From Nocardioides humi (GTDB taxonomy: Bacteria; Actinomycetota; Actinomycetes; Propionibacteriales; Nocardioidaceae), in the NCBI RefSeq assembly GCF_006494775.1, contig NZ_CP041146.1, forward strand, positions 2,604,001 through 2,668,000: 64,000 nt of DNA. The letters run 5' to 3'. The notes below the pieces were generated by a model. That model made no database searches. It saw only the letters and a program-made list of their open reading frames with translations, and had not been told where the DNA came from. The translations under genes were made by a program, and so were the position numbers. Of the stretch, positions 47,487-56,995 are shown piece after piece (the stretch's first letter is position 1; each line of letters begins with the position of its first letter).

Positions 47487-48526
47487 AGATCGACATGGGC
47501 ATGATCGGCTCCTCCGCCGCCGGCTGCGGACCGATCGCGGCGGACGCCGAGAGCCAGGGCTTCGACGGCGTCTGGGCGAGCGAGAGCGTCACCGACGCCT
47601 TCCTCCAGTCCCAGGCCGCGCTGCTCACCACCGAGCGGCTCTCCGTCGGCACGGCGATCGCCGTGGCCTTCGCCCGCAACCCGATGTCGGTCGCCTATCT
47701 CTCCTGGGACCTCGCCGCCATGTCCGGCGGGCGCTTCGTGCTCGGTCTGGGGAGCCAGATCCAGGCCCACATCGAGCGCCGCTTCTCCATGGAGTGGAGC
47801 CCGCCGGTGGACCGGATGCGCGACTTCCTCCTGGCCCTCGACGCCATCTTCGCCTCCTGGCGCGACGGCACCCGCCTCGACTACCGCGGCGAGCACTACC
47901 AGCACACCCTGATGACGCCGGTGTTCACGCCGCACCACCACACGCACCGGATCCCCACGATGATCGCCGCTGTCGGCGCCAGGATGACCGAGCTCGGCGG
48001 GGAGCTGTGCGACGGCCTGCTGCTGCACGGCATGACCACGACGGCGTACCTCGACCAGGTGACGCTGCCCGCCGTCGACCGCGGTCTCGCCGCCTCCGGT
48101 CGCGAGCGCGACGCCCTCGAGCTCTACGTGCCGCTCTTCCTGGTCATGGGCGACACCGAGGAGGAGATCGCCGACGTCGCGCGGCGCACCCGGGAGCAGA
48201 TCGCGTTCTACGCCTCGACCCCCGCCTACGCGAAGGTCCTGGAGAGCGTCGGCTACGAGAACCTCCAGCCCGAGCTGCAGACCCTGTCCCGCGAGGGCAA
48301 GTGGGCCGAGATGGGCGACCTGATCGACGAGCGGCTCCTCGGCGAGATCGCGCTGGTCGGCACGCCCGAGGAGATGCCCGGCCTGTGCAAGCAGCGGTTC
48401 GGAGGCCGCGTCGACCGGGTGTCGTCGTACTTCGGGTGGCCCACCGGGGACCCCGACCGGCTGCGCTCCATCCTCGCCGCCTTCGCCGACGACCCCGTCC
48501 CTGCGACCAGCGCCGCGGGCGCCTGA
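47483..48526 (+). CDS. LLM-class F420-dependent-type oxidoreductase
   Basis: 347 residues: MKIDMGMIGSSAAGCGPIAADAESQGFDGVWASES, ARNPMSVAYLSWDLAAMSGGRFVLGLGSQIQAHIERRFSM. Longer than the other LLM proteins here and of the subfamily with the GLGSQ-x-HIERR motif. Overlaps the ACAD stop. Immediately followed by the IS110 insertion, which may have cut this unit from the SnoaL-FO synthase genes. Confidence 0.86.
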   Translation: MKIDMGMIGSSAAGCGPIAADAESQGFDGVWASESVTDAFLQSQAALLTTERLSVGTAIAVAFARNPMSVAYLSWDLAAMSGGRFVLGLGSQIQAHIERRFSMEWSPPVDRMRDFLLALDAIFASWRDGTRLDYRGEHYQHTLMTPVFTPHHHTHRIPTMIAAVGARMTELGGELCDGLLLHGMTTTAYLDQVTLPAVDRGLAASGRERDALELYVPLFLVMGDTEEEIADVARRTREQIAFYASTPAYAKVLESVGYENLQPELQTLSREGKWAEMGDLIDERLLGEIALVGTPEEMPGLCKQRFGGRVDRVSSYFGWPTGDPDRLRSILAAFADDPVPATSAAGA

Positions 48527-48550
48527 GGTGGACCGATGAGAAGCCCTATG

Positions 48551-49837
48551 TCAAGCCGCTTTGTTCTGTTGGGTGATGACGCGTTGGAGTGCGCGGTGGG
48601 TTTCGGGGTTGTAGGCGAGGTTGTCTTGCCAGCAGTGCCAGATGATGTGGAGCCAGGCTCGGGCGAGGATGCGTACGGCGTGGGCGTGGTCGTGGCCTCG
48701 TGCCCTGGCGCGGTTGTAGTAGTCGGCGGCCCAGGGGTTGGCGTGTCTGCTGTCGGCGGCGAAGTCGACCACGGCGTCGCGGAGTTGTTTGTCGCAGGAC
48801 CAGCGGAACCCGACGGCTCGGTGTTTGCCGGACTGGCGGGTCGAGGGTGCGGCGCCGGCCAGGCAGGTCAGCGATTCGGGGGTGGGGAATCTGGCTCGGC
48901 AGTCGCCGATCTCGGCCAGGAGGCGTGCGGCGCGGACGCGTCCGGCTTTGGGGAGGCTGGTGAAGATGTGCGCGTCGGTGTGTGCGTCGAGCTGCCGGTC
49001 GATCTGGGTCGAGAGGATCTTGATCTGCTCGACCAGAGTCAGCAGCAGCGTCACGTAGCTCGCGGTGATCGCAGCCTGGGTGGTGGCGTGGATGCCGGTG
49101 GCGCCCCTGGGCGCGTCCAGGAGCCGGGCGTGCAGCACGGCAGGGTCGGTGCGTCCGGAGTAGCCCTGTTTGGTCAGCCAGCCGCCGAGGCGTTGGGGGG
49201 TGAGCCAGTCGGCGCGGTCTTGGGTGTCGAACCGGGTCAGGAACGTCAAGGAGATCTCGGAGTCGATGTCGCGGAAGAGGCCGATGGCGCCTGGGAAGAC
49301 GTTGCGCAGGTGGGCACGGAGCTGGTTGGCGACCGCGACGCGGTGTTTGACGAGGTCTTTGCGGGCACGGCAGGCGCGTCGCAGCGCGACCGTGTCGTCG
49401 CGGTCGGGGATCAGTGGGCGCAGTCGGGTCCGGTCGGTGCGCAGGGTGTCGGCCAGGACGTAGGCGTCGAAACGGTCGTCCTTGTTGCCGGCCGATCCGT
49501 AGCGGCCGCGCAGGTTCTTGACCTGGTTCGGGGAGATCACCACCACGCTCAGCCCGGCGGCCAGCAGTGTGTCGATGACGGGTCCGTCGGGTCGTTCGAT
49601 CGCGACCTCGTCGACGCCGTGACGGCGCAGGAAGCCGACCAGTTCACGCAGGCCGCTTGCGGTGTGCTCGACCGTCGTGGTGGCGACCTTGCGGCCGCGT
49701 CCGTTGACGATGCAGGCGGCGTGGTCGTCACGGGCCCAGTCGATGCCCGCGGTCACGTCGTTGGGCGCGGTCTCGGGCAGGGTCACAGAACGTTGGCTAC
49801 TCATGGATTCGGTCGGGGTTTTGCTGGCAGACTTCAC
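48551..49837 (-). CDS. IS110-family transposase (DEDD recombinase)
   Basis: 428 residues from GTG at 49837, preceded by GAGGAGG at ideal distance. DEDD RuvC-like domain: D33 (GIDWARDD), E81 (AIERPDG), and D120/D121/D124 (NKDDRFDAY). The C-terminal Tnp_20 domain carries CLAGAAPSTRQSGKHR with the family's reactive Ser region. Full length, so the element may be active. Carries out RNA-guided recombination in the IS110 family. Confidence 0.92.
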   Translation of the reverse strand: MKSASKTPTESMSSQRSVTLPETAPNDVTAGIDWARDDHAACIVNGRGRKVATTTVEHTASGLRELVGFLRRHGVDEVAIERPDGPVIDTLLAAGLSVVVISPNQVKNLRGRYGSAGNKDDRFDAYVLADTLRTDRTRLRPLIPDRDDTVALRRACRARKDLVKHRVAVANQLRAHLRNVFPGAIGLFRDIDSEISLTFLTRFDTQDRADWLTPQRLGGWLTKQGYSGRTDPAVLHARLLDAPRGATGIHATTQAAITASYVTLLLTLVEQIKILSTQIDRQLDAHTDAHIFTSLPKAGRVRAARLLAEIGDCRARFPTPESLTCLAGAAPSTRQSGKHRAVGFRWSCDKQLRDAVVDFAADSRHANPWAADYYNRARARGHDHAHAVRILARAWLHIIWHCWQDNLAYNPETHRALQRVITQQNKAA

Positions 49838-49991
49838 GTCAGCCTCCTCGCTGCTCCAATCAGTGGGGAGGCACCCATTTCTTCGGGTGTCGCGATATCT
49901 CACGGTGCCGGGACGTGTCTGCCGGTTCGCTCACTGATCGGCGCTCGCGACCACGCTGATGCTCAGCAGCGGTCTTGGCGCACAGCCCTAT
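49838..49991 (-). ncRNA. Candidate IS110 bridge RNA region
   Basis: The 154-bp noncoding end upstream of the transposase. On the minus strand ATCAGTG (49938-49932) can pair with CACTGAT (49865-49859). That pairing encloses a hairpin formed by GACACCC/GGGTGCC (49891-49885 with 49876-49870). Another hairpin, CGCTG-loop-CAGCG, lies nearer the element end. Size and position suit the bridge RNA described for IS110 elements. Structure was judged by eye. Confidence 0.5.
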
Positions 49992-50139
49992 CGACGGTCC
50001 ACACGTCCCGGGCAACCACCAGATCCTGCAGATCTCATCGTGGACGTCCTTGGCGTCAAGCGAGCAGGGCAGTGACCTGGCGGCACCCGGGGTGCATCAC
50101 CGCCTCATCTGGAAGCGATGACGTCAGGAAGGTAGTCCA
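49992..50139. other. Intergenic flank between IS110 and the SnoaL gene
   Basis: 148 bp without a gene. It contains a lone CTTGGCGTCAAG element (50049-50060), in which CTTG and CAAG are in inverted order compared with the KstR2-like box, and a ribosome site (AGGAAGG) before the next GTG. No full KstR2-like box is seen. Confidence 0.6.
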
Positions 50140-50613
50140 GTGAGCCGACTGACCGCCGAGGACCTGGTCGCCCGCGCCGAGATCAGCGACACGCTGCACG
50201 CCTACAGCCGCGGCGTCGACCGGTGCGACATCGACCTGCTGGCCGACCTGTTCACCGAGGACGCGACGTTCGACTACGGCCACGGCAACGTCACCGCCGG
50301 GCGCGAGCGCCTGCGCGGCCTGTTCGAGGCGGCGACCGGCCGCTACACGGCGACCAGCCACCACGTCTCGACGGTCAGCTTCCTGCAGGTGGGCGACGGC
50401 ACCGCGCAGACCATCGCCTACGTGTACGCCTTCCACGACAACGCCGACCAGGGCCTCCACCTGCACGTGTGGGGCTGCTACGAGGACGAGCTCGTCGACG
50501 AGGGCGACCGCTGGCGGATCCGGGCCCGCAAGGTCCGGGTCGCCGGCACCAAGACGACGGACTCGGAGCAGATCCCCGAGCGGTTCCAGCGCTACGACCG
50601 TGCCGGACGCTAG
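50140..50613 (+). CDS. SnoaL-like (NTF2-fold) protein
   Basis: 157 residues: [44 protein letters not shown], then [13 protein letters not shown] and [11 protein letters not shown]. Similar to aromatic-ring-hydroxylase beta-subunit-like and SnoaL isomerase/lyase proteins. GTG follows AGGAAGG. Its last 14 bases overlap the FO synthase start. Confidence 0.78.
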   Translation: MSRLTAEDLVARAEISDTLHAYSRGVDRCDIDLLADLFTEDATFDYGHGNVTAGRERLRGLFEAATGRYTATSHHVSTVSFLQVGDGTAQTIAYVYAFHDNADQGLHLHVWGCYEDELVDEGDRWRIRARKVRVAGTKTTDSEQIPERFQRYDRAGR

Positions 50614-53212
50614 GGACCTTCCCACGCCTCAGCAGGTTCGCCGGGCGCTTGCGCGCGCCGAGCGGGGTGCGGTGTTGGACGTGGCCGAGGCGACGGCGTT
50701 GCTGGCCGCGTCGGGTGAGTCGTTGGACCGGTTGTGTGCGGCCGCGGCGCGGGTGCGTGACGCGGGCCTGGTCGCGGCCGGGCGGGTGGTGGATGGCCGG
50801 GGTGTGGTGACCTATTCGCCGAAGGTGTTCATCCCCATCACCCGGTTGTGTCGGGACCGGTGTCATTACTGCACGTTCGTGGAAACCCCTACCCAGGCCG
50901 CACGCGAGGGGCGGGCGCCGTACCTGTCGCCGGACGAGATCCTCGACATCGCCCGCCAGGGCGCCGAGCTGGGCTGTCTGGAGGCCTTGTTCACGTTGGG
51001 CGACCGGCCCGAGGACCGCTGGCCGCAGGCGCGGGCGTGGCTGGACGAGCAGGGCTACGACTCCACCCTGGCCTATGTCCGCGCGATGGCGATCCGGGTG
51101 CTGGAGGAGACCGGGCTGCTGCCCCACCTCAACCCCGGGGTGATGTCGTGGGAGGAGCTGAACCGGCTCAAACCGGTCTCGGCCTCGATGGGGATGATGC
51201 TGGAGACCACCTCCACCCGGCTCTGGGAGACGAAGGGCCTGGCGCACTACGGGTCCCCGGACAAGGACCCCGCGGTGCGGCTGCGGACCCTGGAGGACGC
51301 CGGCCGGCACTCCATCCCGTTCACCACCGGGCTGCTGGTCGGGATCGGCGAGAGCCTCACCGAGCGCGCGGAGACCATCTTCGCGCTCCGGAAGGTCTCG
51401 CGGGCCTACGGGTCGGTCCAAGAGGTGATCGTGCAGAACTTCCGCGCCAAGCCCGACACCGCCATGCGCCACGTCGACGACCTGGACCTCGCGCAGTATC
51501 GGGCCGCGATCGCGGTCACCCGCCTCGTCCTCGGCCCCAAGGCCCGGATCCAGGCACCCCCCAACCTCGTGGACCACTCCGAGGGCGCAGCCGAATGCCG
51601 GGCCCTGCTCGACGCCGGCGTCGACGACTGGGGCGGCGTCTCCCCGCTGACCCCGGACCACGTCAACCCCGAACGCCCCTGGCCCTCACTCGACCGGCTC
51701 CGCTCCATCAGCGAACAATGCGGGTTCGAGCTGCGCGCCCGGCTGACCGTGCACCCCGAGTACGTCCTCGGATCGCTCCAACGCGGCGAGGCCTGGATCG
51801 ACCCCCGCCTGCACGCCCACGTCCGTGCACTGGCCGGGCTGGACGGACCGATGGCCGGGCTCGCCATCCCCGAGGTCCGGCCCACCGGGCTGCCCTGGCA
51901 GGAACCGGACGGCGGCTTCGAGTCCGGTCACAGCTGGGGTCGGACCGACCTGCACACCGCGGTCGACGACGAGGGACCAGGCGGGGGACGCACCGAGGAC
52001 CGCCGCAGCGACTTCGGCTCCGTGTACGGCGACTGGGCGGCCGTCGGCGAGGCGGCTGCCGTCACGGGCGCTCCGGCGGTGCTGCACGCCGAGGGCCGCG
52101 ACGCGCTCCGGGCGGCCGAGCACGACCCCGGGAACCTCTCCGACGAGCACGCGCTGAGGTTGATGACCGCCGACGGCGACCTACTCCGCCAAGTGGTCCG
52201 CCTGGCCGACGACCTGCGCCGCGAGACCGTCGGCGACCAGGTCACCTACGTCGTCAACCGCAACATCAACTTCACCAACGTCTGCTACGTCGGCTGCCGC
52301 TTCTGCGCGTTCGCGCAACGCAAGACCGATGCGGATGCCTACACCCTGTCCTACACCGAGGTCGCCGACCGCGCCCACGAGGCCTGGGAGCTGGGCGCCA
52401 CCGAGGTCTGCATGCAAGGCGGCATCGACCCCGAACTCCCCGCGACCGCGTACTTCGACATCACCGCCGCCGTCAAACAACGCGTCCCCGACATCCACGT
52501 CCACGCCTTCTCCCCCATGGAGATCGTCAACGGCACCGCCCGCACCGGCCTGTCGATCGAGGACTTCCTCATCAAAGCCCGCGAAGCCGGGCTCGGATCC
52601 CTGCCCGGCACCGCCGCGGAGATCCTCGACGACGAAGTCCGCTGGGTCCTCACCAAAGGCAAGCTCCCCGCCCGCACCTGGATCGAGATCATCACCACCG
52701 CCCACCGCCTCGGCATCCCCACCACGTCCACGATGATGTACGGCCACGTCGACAACCCCCGCCACTGGGTCGCACACCTGGGCGTCCTCAAACACGTCCA
52801 GGACACCGCACGCGAGAACGGCTCGAGCGGGTTCACCGAGTTCGTGCCGCTGCCGTTCGTGCACACCTCCGCACCCATCTACCTCGCCGGCGTCGCCCGC
52901 CCCGGCCCCACCCACCGCGACAACCTCGCCGTCCACGCCCTCGCCCGGATCCTGCTCCACGGGCGGATCGACAACATCCAGACCAGCTGGGTCAAACTCG
53001 GCATCCACGGCACCCAAGCCATGCTGCAGGCCGGCGCCAACGACCTCGGCGGCACCCTCATGGAAGAAACCATCTCCCGCATGGCCGGCTCCCAGCACGG
53101 CTCGGCCAAGACCGTCGCCGAGCTCACCGACATCGGCAACGCCATCAACCGACCCGTCCGCGAACGCACCACCCTCTACGGCGAGCCGCCGGTCCGACCG
53201 CTCAGCGGCTGA
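50600..53212 (+). CDS. fbiC: FO synthase (fused CofG/CofH radical-SAM enzyme)
   Basis: 870 residues, normal for actinobacterial FbiC. Makes the deazaflavin FO, the chromophore of F420, from tyrosine and a ribityl-uracil. Two radical-SAM domains each show CX3CX2C: C84/C88/C91 (CRDRCHYC) and C562/C566/C569 (CYVGCRFC). The usual linker lies between. Codon use looks somewhat different from neighbours at the 5' end (more GTTG/TTG codons). It sits inside a cluster holding five LLM proteins, many of which need F420. Could be an extra copy; the rest of the genome is not visible. Confidence 0.95.
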   Translation: MPDARDLPTPQQVRRALARAERGAVLDVAEATALLAASGESLDRLCAAAARVRDAGLVAAGRVVDGRGVVTYSPKVFIPITRLCRDRCHYCTFVETPTQAAREGRAPYLSPDEILDIARQGAELGCLEALFTLGDRPEDRWPQARAWLDEQGYDSTLAYVRAMAIRVLEETGLLPHLNPGVMSWEELNRLKPVSASMGMMLETTSTRLWETKGLAHYGSPDKDPAVRLRTLEDAGRHSIPFTTGLLVGIGESLTERAETIFALRKVSRAYGSVQEVIVQNFRAKPDTAMRHVDDLDLAQYRAAIAVTRLVLGPKARIQAPPNLVDHSEGAAECRALLDAGVDDWGGVSPLTPDHVNPERPWPSLDRLRSISEQCGFELRARLTVHPEYVLGSLQRGEAWIDPRLHAHVRALAGLDGPMAGLAIPEVRPTGLPWQEPDGGFESGHSWGRTDLHTAVDDEGPGGGRTEDRRSDFGSVYGDWAAVGEAAAVTGAPAVLHAEGRDALRAAEHDPGNLSDEHALRLMTADGDLLRQVVRLADDLRRETVGDQVTYVVNRNINFTNVCYVGCRFCAFAQRKTDADAYTLSYTEVADRAHEAWELGATEVCMQGGIDPELPATAYFDITAAVKQRVPDIHVHAFSPMEIVNGTARTGLSIEDFLIKAREAGLGSLPGTAAEILDDEVRWVLTKGKLPARTWIEIITTAHRLGIPTTSTMMYGHVDNPRHWVAHLGVLKHVQDTARENGSSGFTEFVPLPFVHTSAPIYLAGVARPGPTHRDNLAVHALARILLHGRIDNIQTSWVKLGIHGTQAMLQAGANDLGGTLMEETISRMAGSQHGSAKTVAELTDIGNAINRPVRERTTLYGEPPVRPLSG

Positions 53213-53833
53213 GCAGGCCGCCGTCCAGCATCGCGAGGTACTGGTCGGCGAGGGAGCCGTGCTGGAGACGGCCGCGCGGGTTGTACCAGCGCACGGTGGA
53301 CCAGACGCCGTCGCGGATGAAGCGGTACGTCGTCGTCGGGTCGAGCTCGGGACGGAAGTCGCCGGACTCCGCGCCGGCGCGGAGGACGTCGAGCCAGATC
53401 CGCTCGACCTCGCGGCTGGCCTTGGTGACGAAGGCGAACTCGGGGGTGCTGCCGAGGAAGTTGGCCTCGTTCTGGTAGAGCGCGACGGCGTGGGGGGTGC
53501 GGTGGATGATCTCGAAGGAGCTGCGCACGAGGCCGTCGAGCGCCGTACGCGGGCTGTCGGCCCCTCCGCGATGGACCGGAACTCCCGGAGCAGGCTGCCC
53601 ATGAACTCCTGCAGGATCTCGGTCAGCATCTCGTCCTTGGACGAGAAGTGGTGGTAGAGGCTGCCCGAGAGGATGCCCGCCTCGTCGGCGATGTCGCGGA
53701 CCGTGGTCTGGGTGTAGCCGCGGGAGGCGAACATCTCGGCGGCGATGGCGAGCAGCTGGGCGCGCCGGGCCGACCCGGTGGCGTTGCCGCGCTTGCGCGC
53801 CGCGCCCGCGTCGCCCTTCGTGGTGGTGGCCAT
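53202..53833 (-). CDS. KstR2-like TetR-family regulator, apparent -1 frameshift
   Basis: ATG at 53833 begins a helix-turn-helix ([46 protein letters not shown]). The frame fails at the CCCC run 53561-53564. With one more C it continues [34 protein letters not shown] and ends [30 protein letters not shown], giving about 210 residues. Both ends match KstR2 (SGSLYHHF, WYxPxGxL, QYLAI/M). Divergent from a FadD3-like gene over a consensus box, as expected of an autoregulated repressor. Its last codons overlap the fbiC 3' end. Confidence 0.75.
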
Positions 53834-53870
53834 GCCTCGGTCCTCTCCCGCTGTCGGGCCTACGATACCT

Positions 53871-53884
53871 AACAAGCACTTGGT
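53871..53884. promoter_or_regulatory. KstR2-like box AACAAGCACTTGGT
   Basis: Full match to AnCAAGnnCTTGnT, 38 bp from the TetR start (53833) and 29 bp from the acyl-CoA synthetase start (53913). The probable autoregulatory operator. Confidence 0.8.
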
Positions 53885-53912
53885 TCGTAGAGCGACGATC
53901 GGAAGGCGCCCG

Positions 53913-55457
53913 ATGACATCCACCACCATGCCGGCCCTGCTGGAGCAGGCGGCGGCGACCCACGGGCAGCACCCGGCGATCGTCGACGGGCCCACCATCA
54001 TCACCTACGCCGGGCTGCGCGACGCCGTCGTGGCCGCCGCGCGCGGCTACCGGGCGCTCGGGGTCGAGCCGGGCGACCGGGTGGCGATCTGGGCGCCCAA
54101 CCGGGTGGAGTACGTCATCGCGCTGCTCGGCGCCCAGCAGATCGGCGCGTCCGTCGTACCCCTCAACACGAGGTACCGCGGACACGAGGCCAGGGTCGTG
54201 CTCGAGCGCTCGCGCGCGGTGGTGCTGGTGGTGGCGAACGGCTTCCTCGGCACCGACTACGTGGCGCTGCTGCGCGAGGCGGCCCCCGCGGACGAGCTGC
54301 CGCACCTGCGCGAGATCGTCGACCTGGACAGCGGCTGGGCGGACTTCCTCGCCGGAGGTGAGCAGGTACCCGTCGCCGAGGTCGAGCGGCTGGCCGCGGA
54401 GGTCACGCCCGACACGGTCGCCGACATCCTCTTCACCTCCGGCACGACGGGAGTCCCGAAGGGCGTGATGAGCTCGCACGCCCAGACGATCGGGGTCGCC
54501 GAGGTGTGGGCGGAGGGGGCGGGGCTGAGCGAGGCCGACCGGTACGCGATCGTGAACCCGTTCTTCCACAGCTTCGGCTACAAGGCCGGTGCGATCGCCT
54601 CGCTGACCGCCGGTACGACGATCCACCCGGTGCTGACCTTCGACCCCGAGGGCCTGATGCGGCTCATCCAGGACGCCGGGATCACCGTGCTGCCGGGCGC
54701 GCCCACGATCTTCACGACCCTGATCAACCACCCGCGGCGCACCGAGTTCGACCTGTCCTCGCTGCGCTTCTCGATCGCGGGCGCGGCGACCGTGCCGGAG
54801 ACGCTGTTCGAGCAGATGCAGGACGTGCTCGGGTTCGACGAGGTCGCCCAGGCCTACGGACTGACGGAGTGCGTCGTCGCCACCCGTTCGCGCGCGAACG
54901 AGGACCCCCGCCACATCGCCGAGACCACCGGCCCCGGGGTCCCGGGGATCGAGGTCCGCGTCGTCGACGAGACGGGCGCGGACCGGCCCGTCGGCGAGGA
55001 CGGCGAGGTCTGGCTGCGCGGCGCCAACGTCATGCTCGGCTACTTCGAGGACCCCGAGGCCACCGCCGCCGCGATCGACCCCGACGGCTGGCTGCACACC
55101 GGCGACGTGGGCCGGCTCGACGAGCACGGCTGCCTGAAGATCACCGACCGGATCAAGGACATGTTCATCGTCGGCGGGTTCAACGTCTACCCGGCCGAGG
55201 TCGAGAACGCCCTGGCCGCCCACCCGGCGGTGATGGAGAGCGCCGTGGTCGGCGTACCCGACGAGCGGATGGGCTCGGTGGGCCGGGCCCACGTCGTCCT
55301 GCGTCCCGGTACGACGGCGACGGCCGACGAGCTGATCGGCTGGGCGCGCGAGCGGCTCGCGAACTTCAAGGTCCCGCGAGAGGTCGTGTTCGCCACCGAG
55401 CTGCCCCGCAACGCCAGCGGCAAGGTGCTCAAGACCGACCTGCGGACCGCCGGGTGA
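53913..55457 (+). CDS. FadD3-like acyl-CoA synthetase
   Basis: 514 residues. P-loop ILFTSGTTGVPKGVMSSH, QAYGLTECVVATRS, VGRLDEHGCLKITDRIKDMFIVGGFNVYPAEVE, and the catalytic Lys in the C-terminal RNASGKVLKTDL. The FHSFGYKAGAIASL segment and general sequence resemble FadD3, which activates the steroid-derived propionate HIP. Coupled by GTGA to the SDR gene. Divergent from the KstR2-like regulator. Confidence 0.87.
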   Translation: MTSTTMPALLEQAAATHGQHPAIVDGPTIITYAGLRDAVVAAARGYRALGVEPGDRVAIWAPNRVEYVIALLGAQQIGASVVPLNTRYRGHEARVVLERSRAVVLVVANGFLGTDYVALLREAAPADELPHLREIVDLDSGWADFLAGGEQVPVAEVERLAAEVTPDTVADILFTSGTTGVPKGVMSSHAQTIGVAEVWAEGAGLSEADRYAIVNPFFHSFGYKAGAIASLTAGTTIHPVLTFDPEGLMRLIQDAGITVLPGAPTIFTTLINHPRRTEFDLSSLRFSIAGAATVPETLFEQMQDVLGFDEVAQAYGLTECVVATRSRANEDPRHIAETTGPGVPGIEVRVVDETGADRPVGEDGEVWLRGANVMLGYFEDPEATAAAIDPDGWLHTGDVGRLDEHGCLKITDRIKDMFIVGGFNVYPAEVENALAAHPAVMESAVVGVPDERMGSVGRAHVVLRPGTTATADELIGWARERLANFKVPREVVFATELPRNASGKVLKTDLRTAG

Positions 55458-56203
55458 GCGCGGGGCTGGGACTCGCGCTGGTCACCGGCGCGAGCGGCGG
55501 CATCGGGCAGGCGGTCGCCCGCCGCCTCGCCGGCGACGGCGCCCGGCTCCTCCTGCTGCACCGTCGTACACCGCCCGACGCCCTGGTCGCCGAGCTCGGC
55601 GCCGCGGTGCGGGCCACCGCCGCCTGCGACCTCGCCGACGCCGACGCGGTCGCGGCCCTCGTGGATGCGCTGACGGCCGAGCACGGCGACGTCCGCACGG
55701 TCGTGCACGCGGCCGGGCCGCACGTGCCGATGGTGCACCTCTCCCGGGTCTCGCCGCGGCAGTTCGCCGAGCAGGTCGACCAGGACGTGGTGGCGTTCTT
55801 CAACCTCGTCCATGCGGTGCTGCCCGCGCTGCGTCGTACCTCCGGCTCGCTGACGGTCGTCACCACCGCCGCCACCAGCCGCTACCCGCTCCGCGACGGG
55901 CTCTCGGCCGGACCCAAGGGCGCCGTCGAGGCGCTGGCCCGCGGCCTGGCCGCGGAGGAGGGGCGCTTCGGGGTCCGGGTCAACTGCGTCGGCCCCGGGA
56001 TGCTGACCGACGGCATGGCCGAGCGGCTGATCGGCTCCGGCGACCTCGACGAGCGCGCGCTCGACGTCGCGCGCGGCAACATCCCCCTGCGGCGGTTCGG
56101 CTCGGCGGCCGACATCGCCGAGGCGGTGGGCTTCCTCGCCAGCGACCGAGCCGGGTTCGTCACCGGCCAGAAGCTGGACGTCGACGGCGGCTACGGCATC
56201 TGA
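55454..56203 (+). CDS. SDR-family protein with Ser in place of the catalytic Tyr
   Basis: 249 residues from GTG at 55454. TGASGGIG (11-18) and the C-terminal FVTGQKLDVDGGYGI are normal SDR features. The catalytic segment reads S151-AGP-K155 instead of YxxxK. Tyr144 is the nearest tyrosine and would need an unusual loop to serve. Possibly a non-classical oxidoreductase or hydratase; the standard mechanism is doubtful. Forms a unit with the FadD3-like gene. Confidence 0.8.
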   Translation: MSAGLGLALVTGASGGIGQAVARRLAGDGARLLLLHRRTPPDALVAELGAAVRATAACDLADADAVAALVDALTAEHGDVRTVVHAAGPHVPMVHLSRVSPRQFAEQVDQDVVAFFNLVHAVLPALRRTSGSLTVVTTAATSRYPLRDGLSAGPKGAVEALARGLAAEEGRFGVRVNCVGPGMLTDGMAERLIGSGDLDERALDVARGNIPLRRFGSAADIAEAVGFLASDRAGFVTGQKLDVDGGYGI

Positions 56204-56212
56204 CGACAGGTC

Positions 56213-56240
56213 GTAGCACATTTTTGAAACAAGGTGCTAC
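56213..56240. promoter_or_regulatory. Operator-like palindrome of the toxin-antitoxin unit
   Basis: GTAGCAC (56213-56219) and GTGCTAC (56234-56240) are perfect 7-bp arms 14 bp apart, ending ten bases before the antitoxin GTG. TACATT (56238-56243) is a -10-like hexamer, so the transcript could be leaderless and repressed by the antitoxin complex. Confidence 0.6.
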
Positions 56241-56249
56241 ATTCGTCTC

Positions 56250-56522
56250 GTGGCCGTCCGCGAATTCGGCATCAGAGAGCTGAGGAACCACACCTCGAGG
56301 GTTCTCGAGGCGGTGCGTGCAGGTGACGTGGTCTACCTGACCAACCGCGGGAGCCGTGTGGCAGAGATCCGCGCGACGCACGATGCGCGACCGATCGAGG
56401 CCCTGGTCGCGAAGGCCGCAGCCCTGTCGACCGGCGACACGGGCGCGTTCGAGGAGCTGATCGACTCCAAGCAGGCCGACCTCGAGGCCCAGCAGGCGAA
56501 GGACGACGCGTTGTGGGGTTGA
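56250..56522 (+). CDS. Phd/YefM-family antitoxin
   Basis: 90 residues. The N-terminal Phd fold is VREFGIRELRNHTSRVLEAVRAGDVVYLTNRGSRVAEI, with an acidic helical tail that would wrap the toxin. GTG start with hardly any leader. Overlaps the PIN toxin gene. Confidence 0.88.
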   Translation: MAVREFGIRELRNHTSRVLEAVRAGDVVYLTNRGSRVAEIRATHDARPIEALVAKAAALSTGDTGAFEELIDSKQADLEAQQAKDDALWG

Positions 56523-56977
56523 TGCTCGACACCTCGGCCGTCATCGGCTGGGTCGAGCTGCAGAGCGAGGAGCTGGTGCAGTGGCTGCTCGACGCCGCCG
56601 GCGACACCGTGCCCGCGATCCACGCCGCGACGCTGGGCGAGCTCGGACGCGGCGTCCTGGAGGCCCCCGACGAGACGACGAGAACGCGCCGGCGCGCCAC
56701 GCTGAGATTCGGCGCGGAAGAGCTGACCGTGGTCCCGCTGTCCGCGACCTCCGAGCAGGCGCATCTCTTCGGCGTCGTGAGTGCTGCCGTGAGCCGCAAG
56801 GTGTCGCACAACGACTGCTGGATCACGGCGGCCGCGCTGGACGCGGACGACACCGTGGTCACGATGGACGAGCGCCTCGCCGACCAGCTGCGGGCGGCGG
56901 TCGAAGGCGACGGGCATCTCGCCGACTGGCTCGCCGAGCGCGAGCGCACGCTGGACGTCAAGTACTGCAGCCGCTGA
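56513..56977 (+). CDS. PIN-domain toxin (VapC-like ribonuclease)
   Basis: 154 residues. Acidic metal-site residues of the PIN fold: D6 (MLDTSAV), E43 (TLGELGRG), D101 (HNDCWITAAAL) and D119 (VTMDERLA). Cleaves RNA when freed from the Phd-type antitoxin. Start GTG at 56513 overlaps the antitoxin; ATG at 56522 is possible. Confidence 0.87.
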   Translation: MGLMLDTSAVIGWVELQSEELVQWLLDAAGDTVPAIHAATLGELGRGVLEAPDETTRTRRRATLRFGAEELTVVPLSATSEQAHLFGVVSAAVSRKVSHNDCWITAAALDADDTVVTMDERLADQLRAAVEGDGHLADWLAERERTLDVKYCSR

Positions 56978-56995
56978 CCCGCCTACGATCGAGCC

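Larger units (their letters stand above)
48542..49991. mobile_element. IS110-family insertion sequence
   Basis: About 1.45 kb bounded by a direct repeat AGCCCTAT (48542-48549 and 49984-49991). No terminal inverted repeats are visible, as usual for IS110. One transposase gene on the minus strand, with about 150 bp of structured noncoding DNA at its 5' side. Ends are inferred from the repeat. Confidence 0.75.

Noticed and set aside
50049..50060. CTTGGCGTCAAG as a KstR2-like box for SnoaL-fbiC
   Set aside because: The half-sites are in inverted order (CTTG before CAAG) with four bases between, so it does not fit the consensus.
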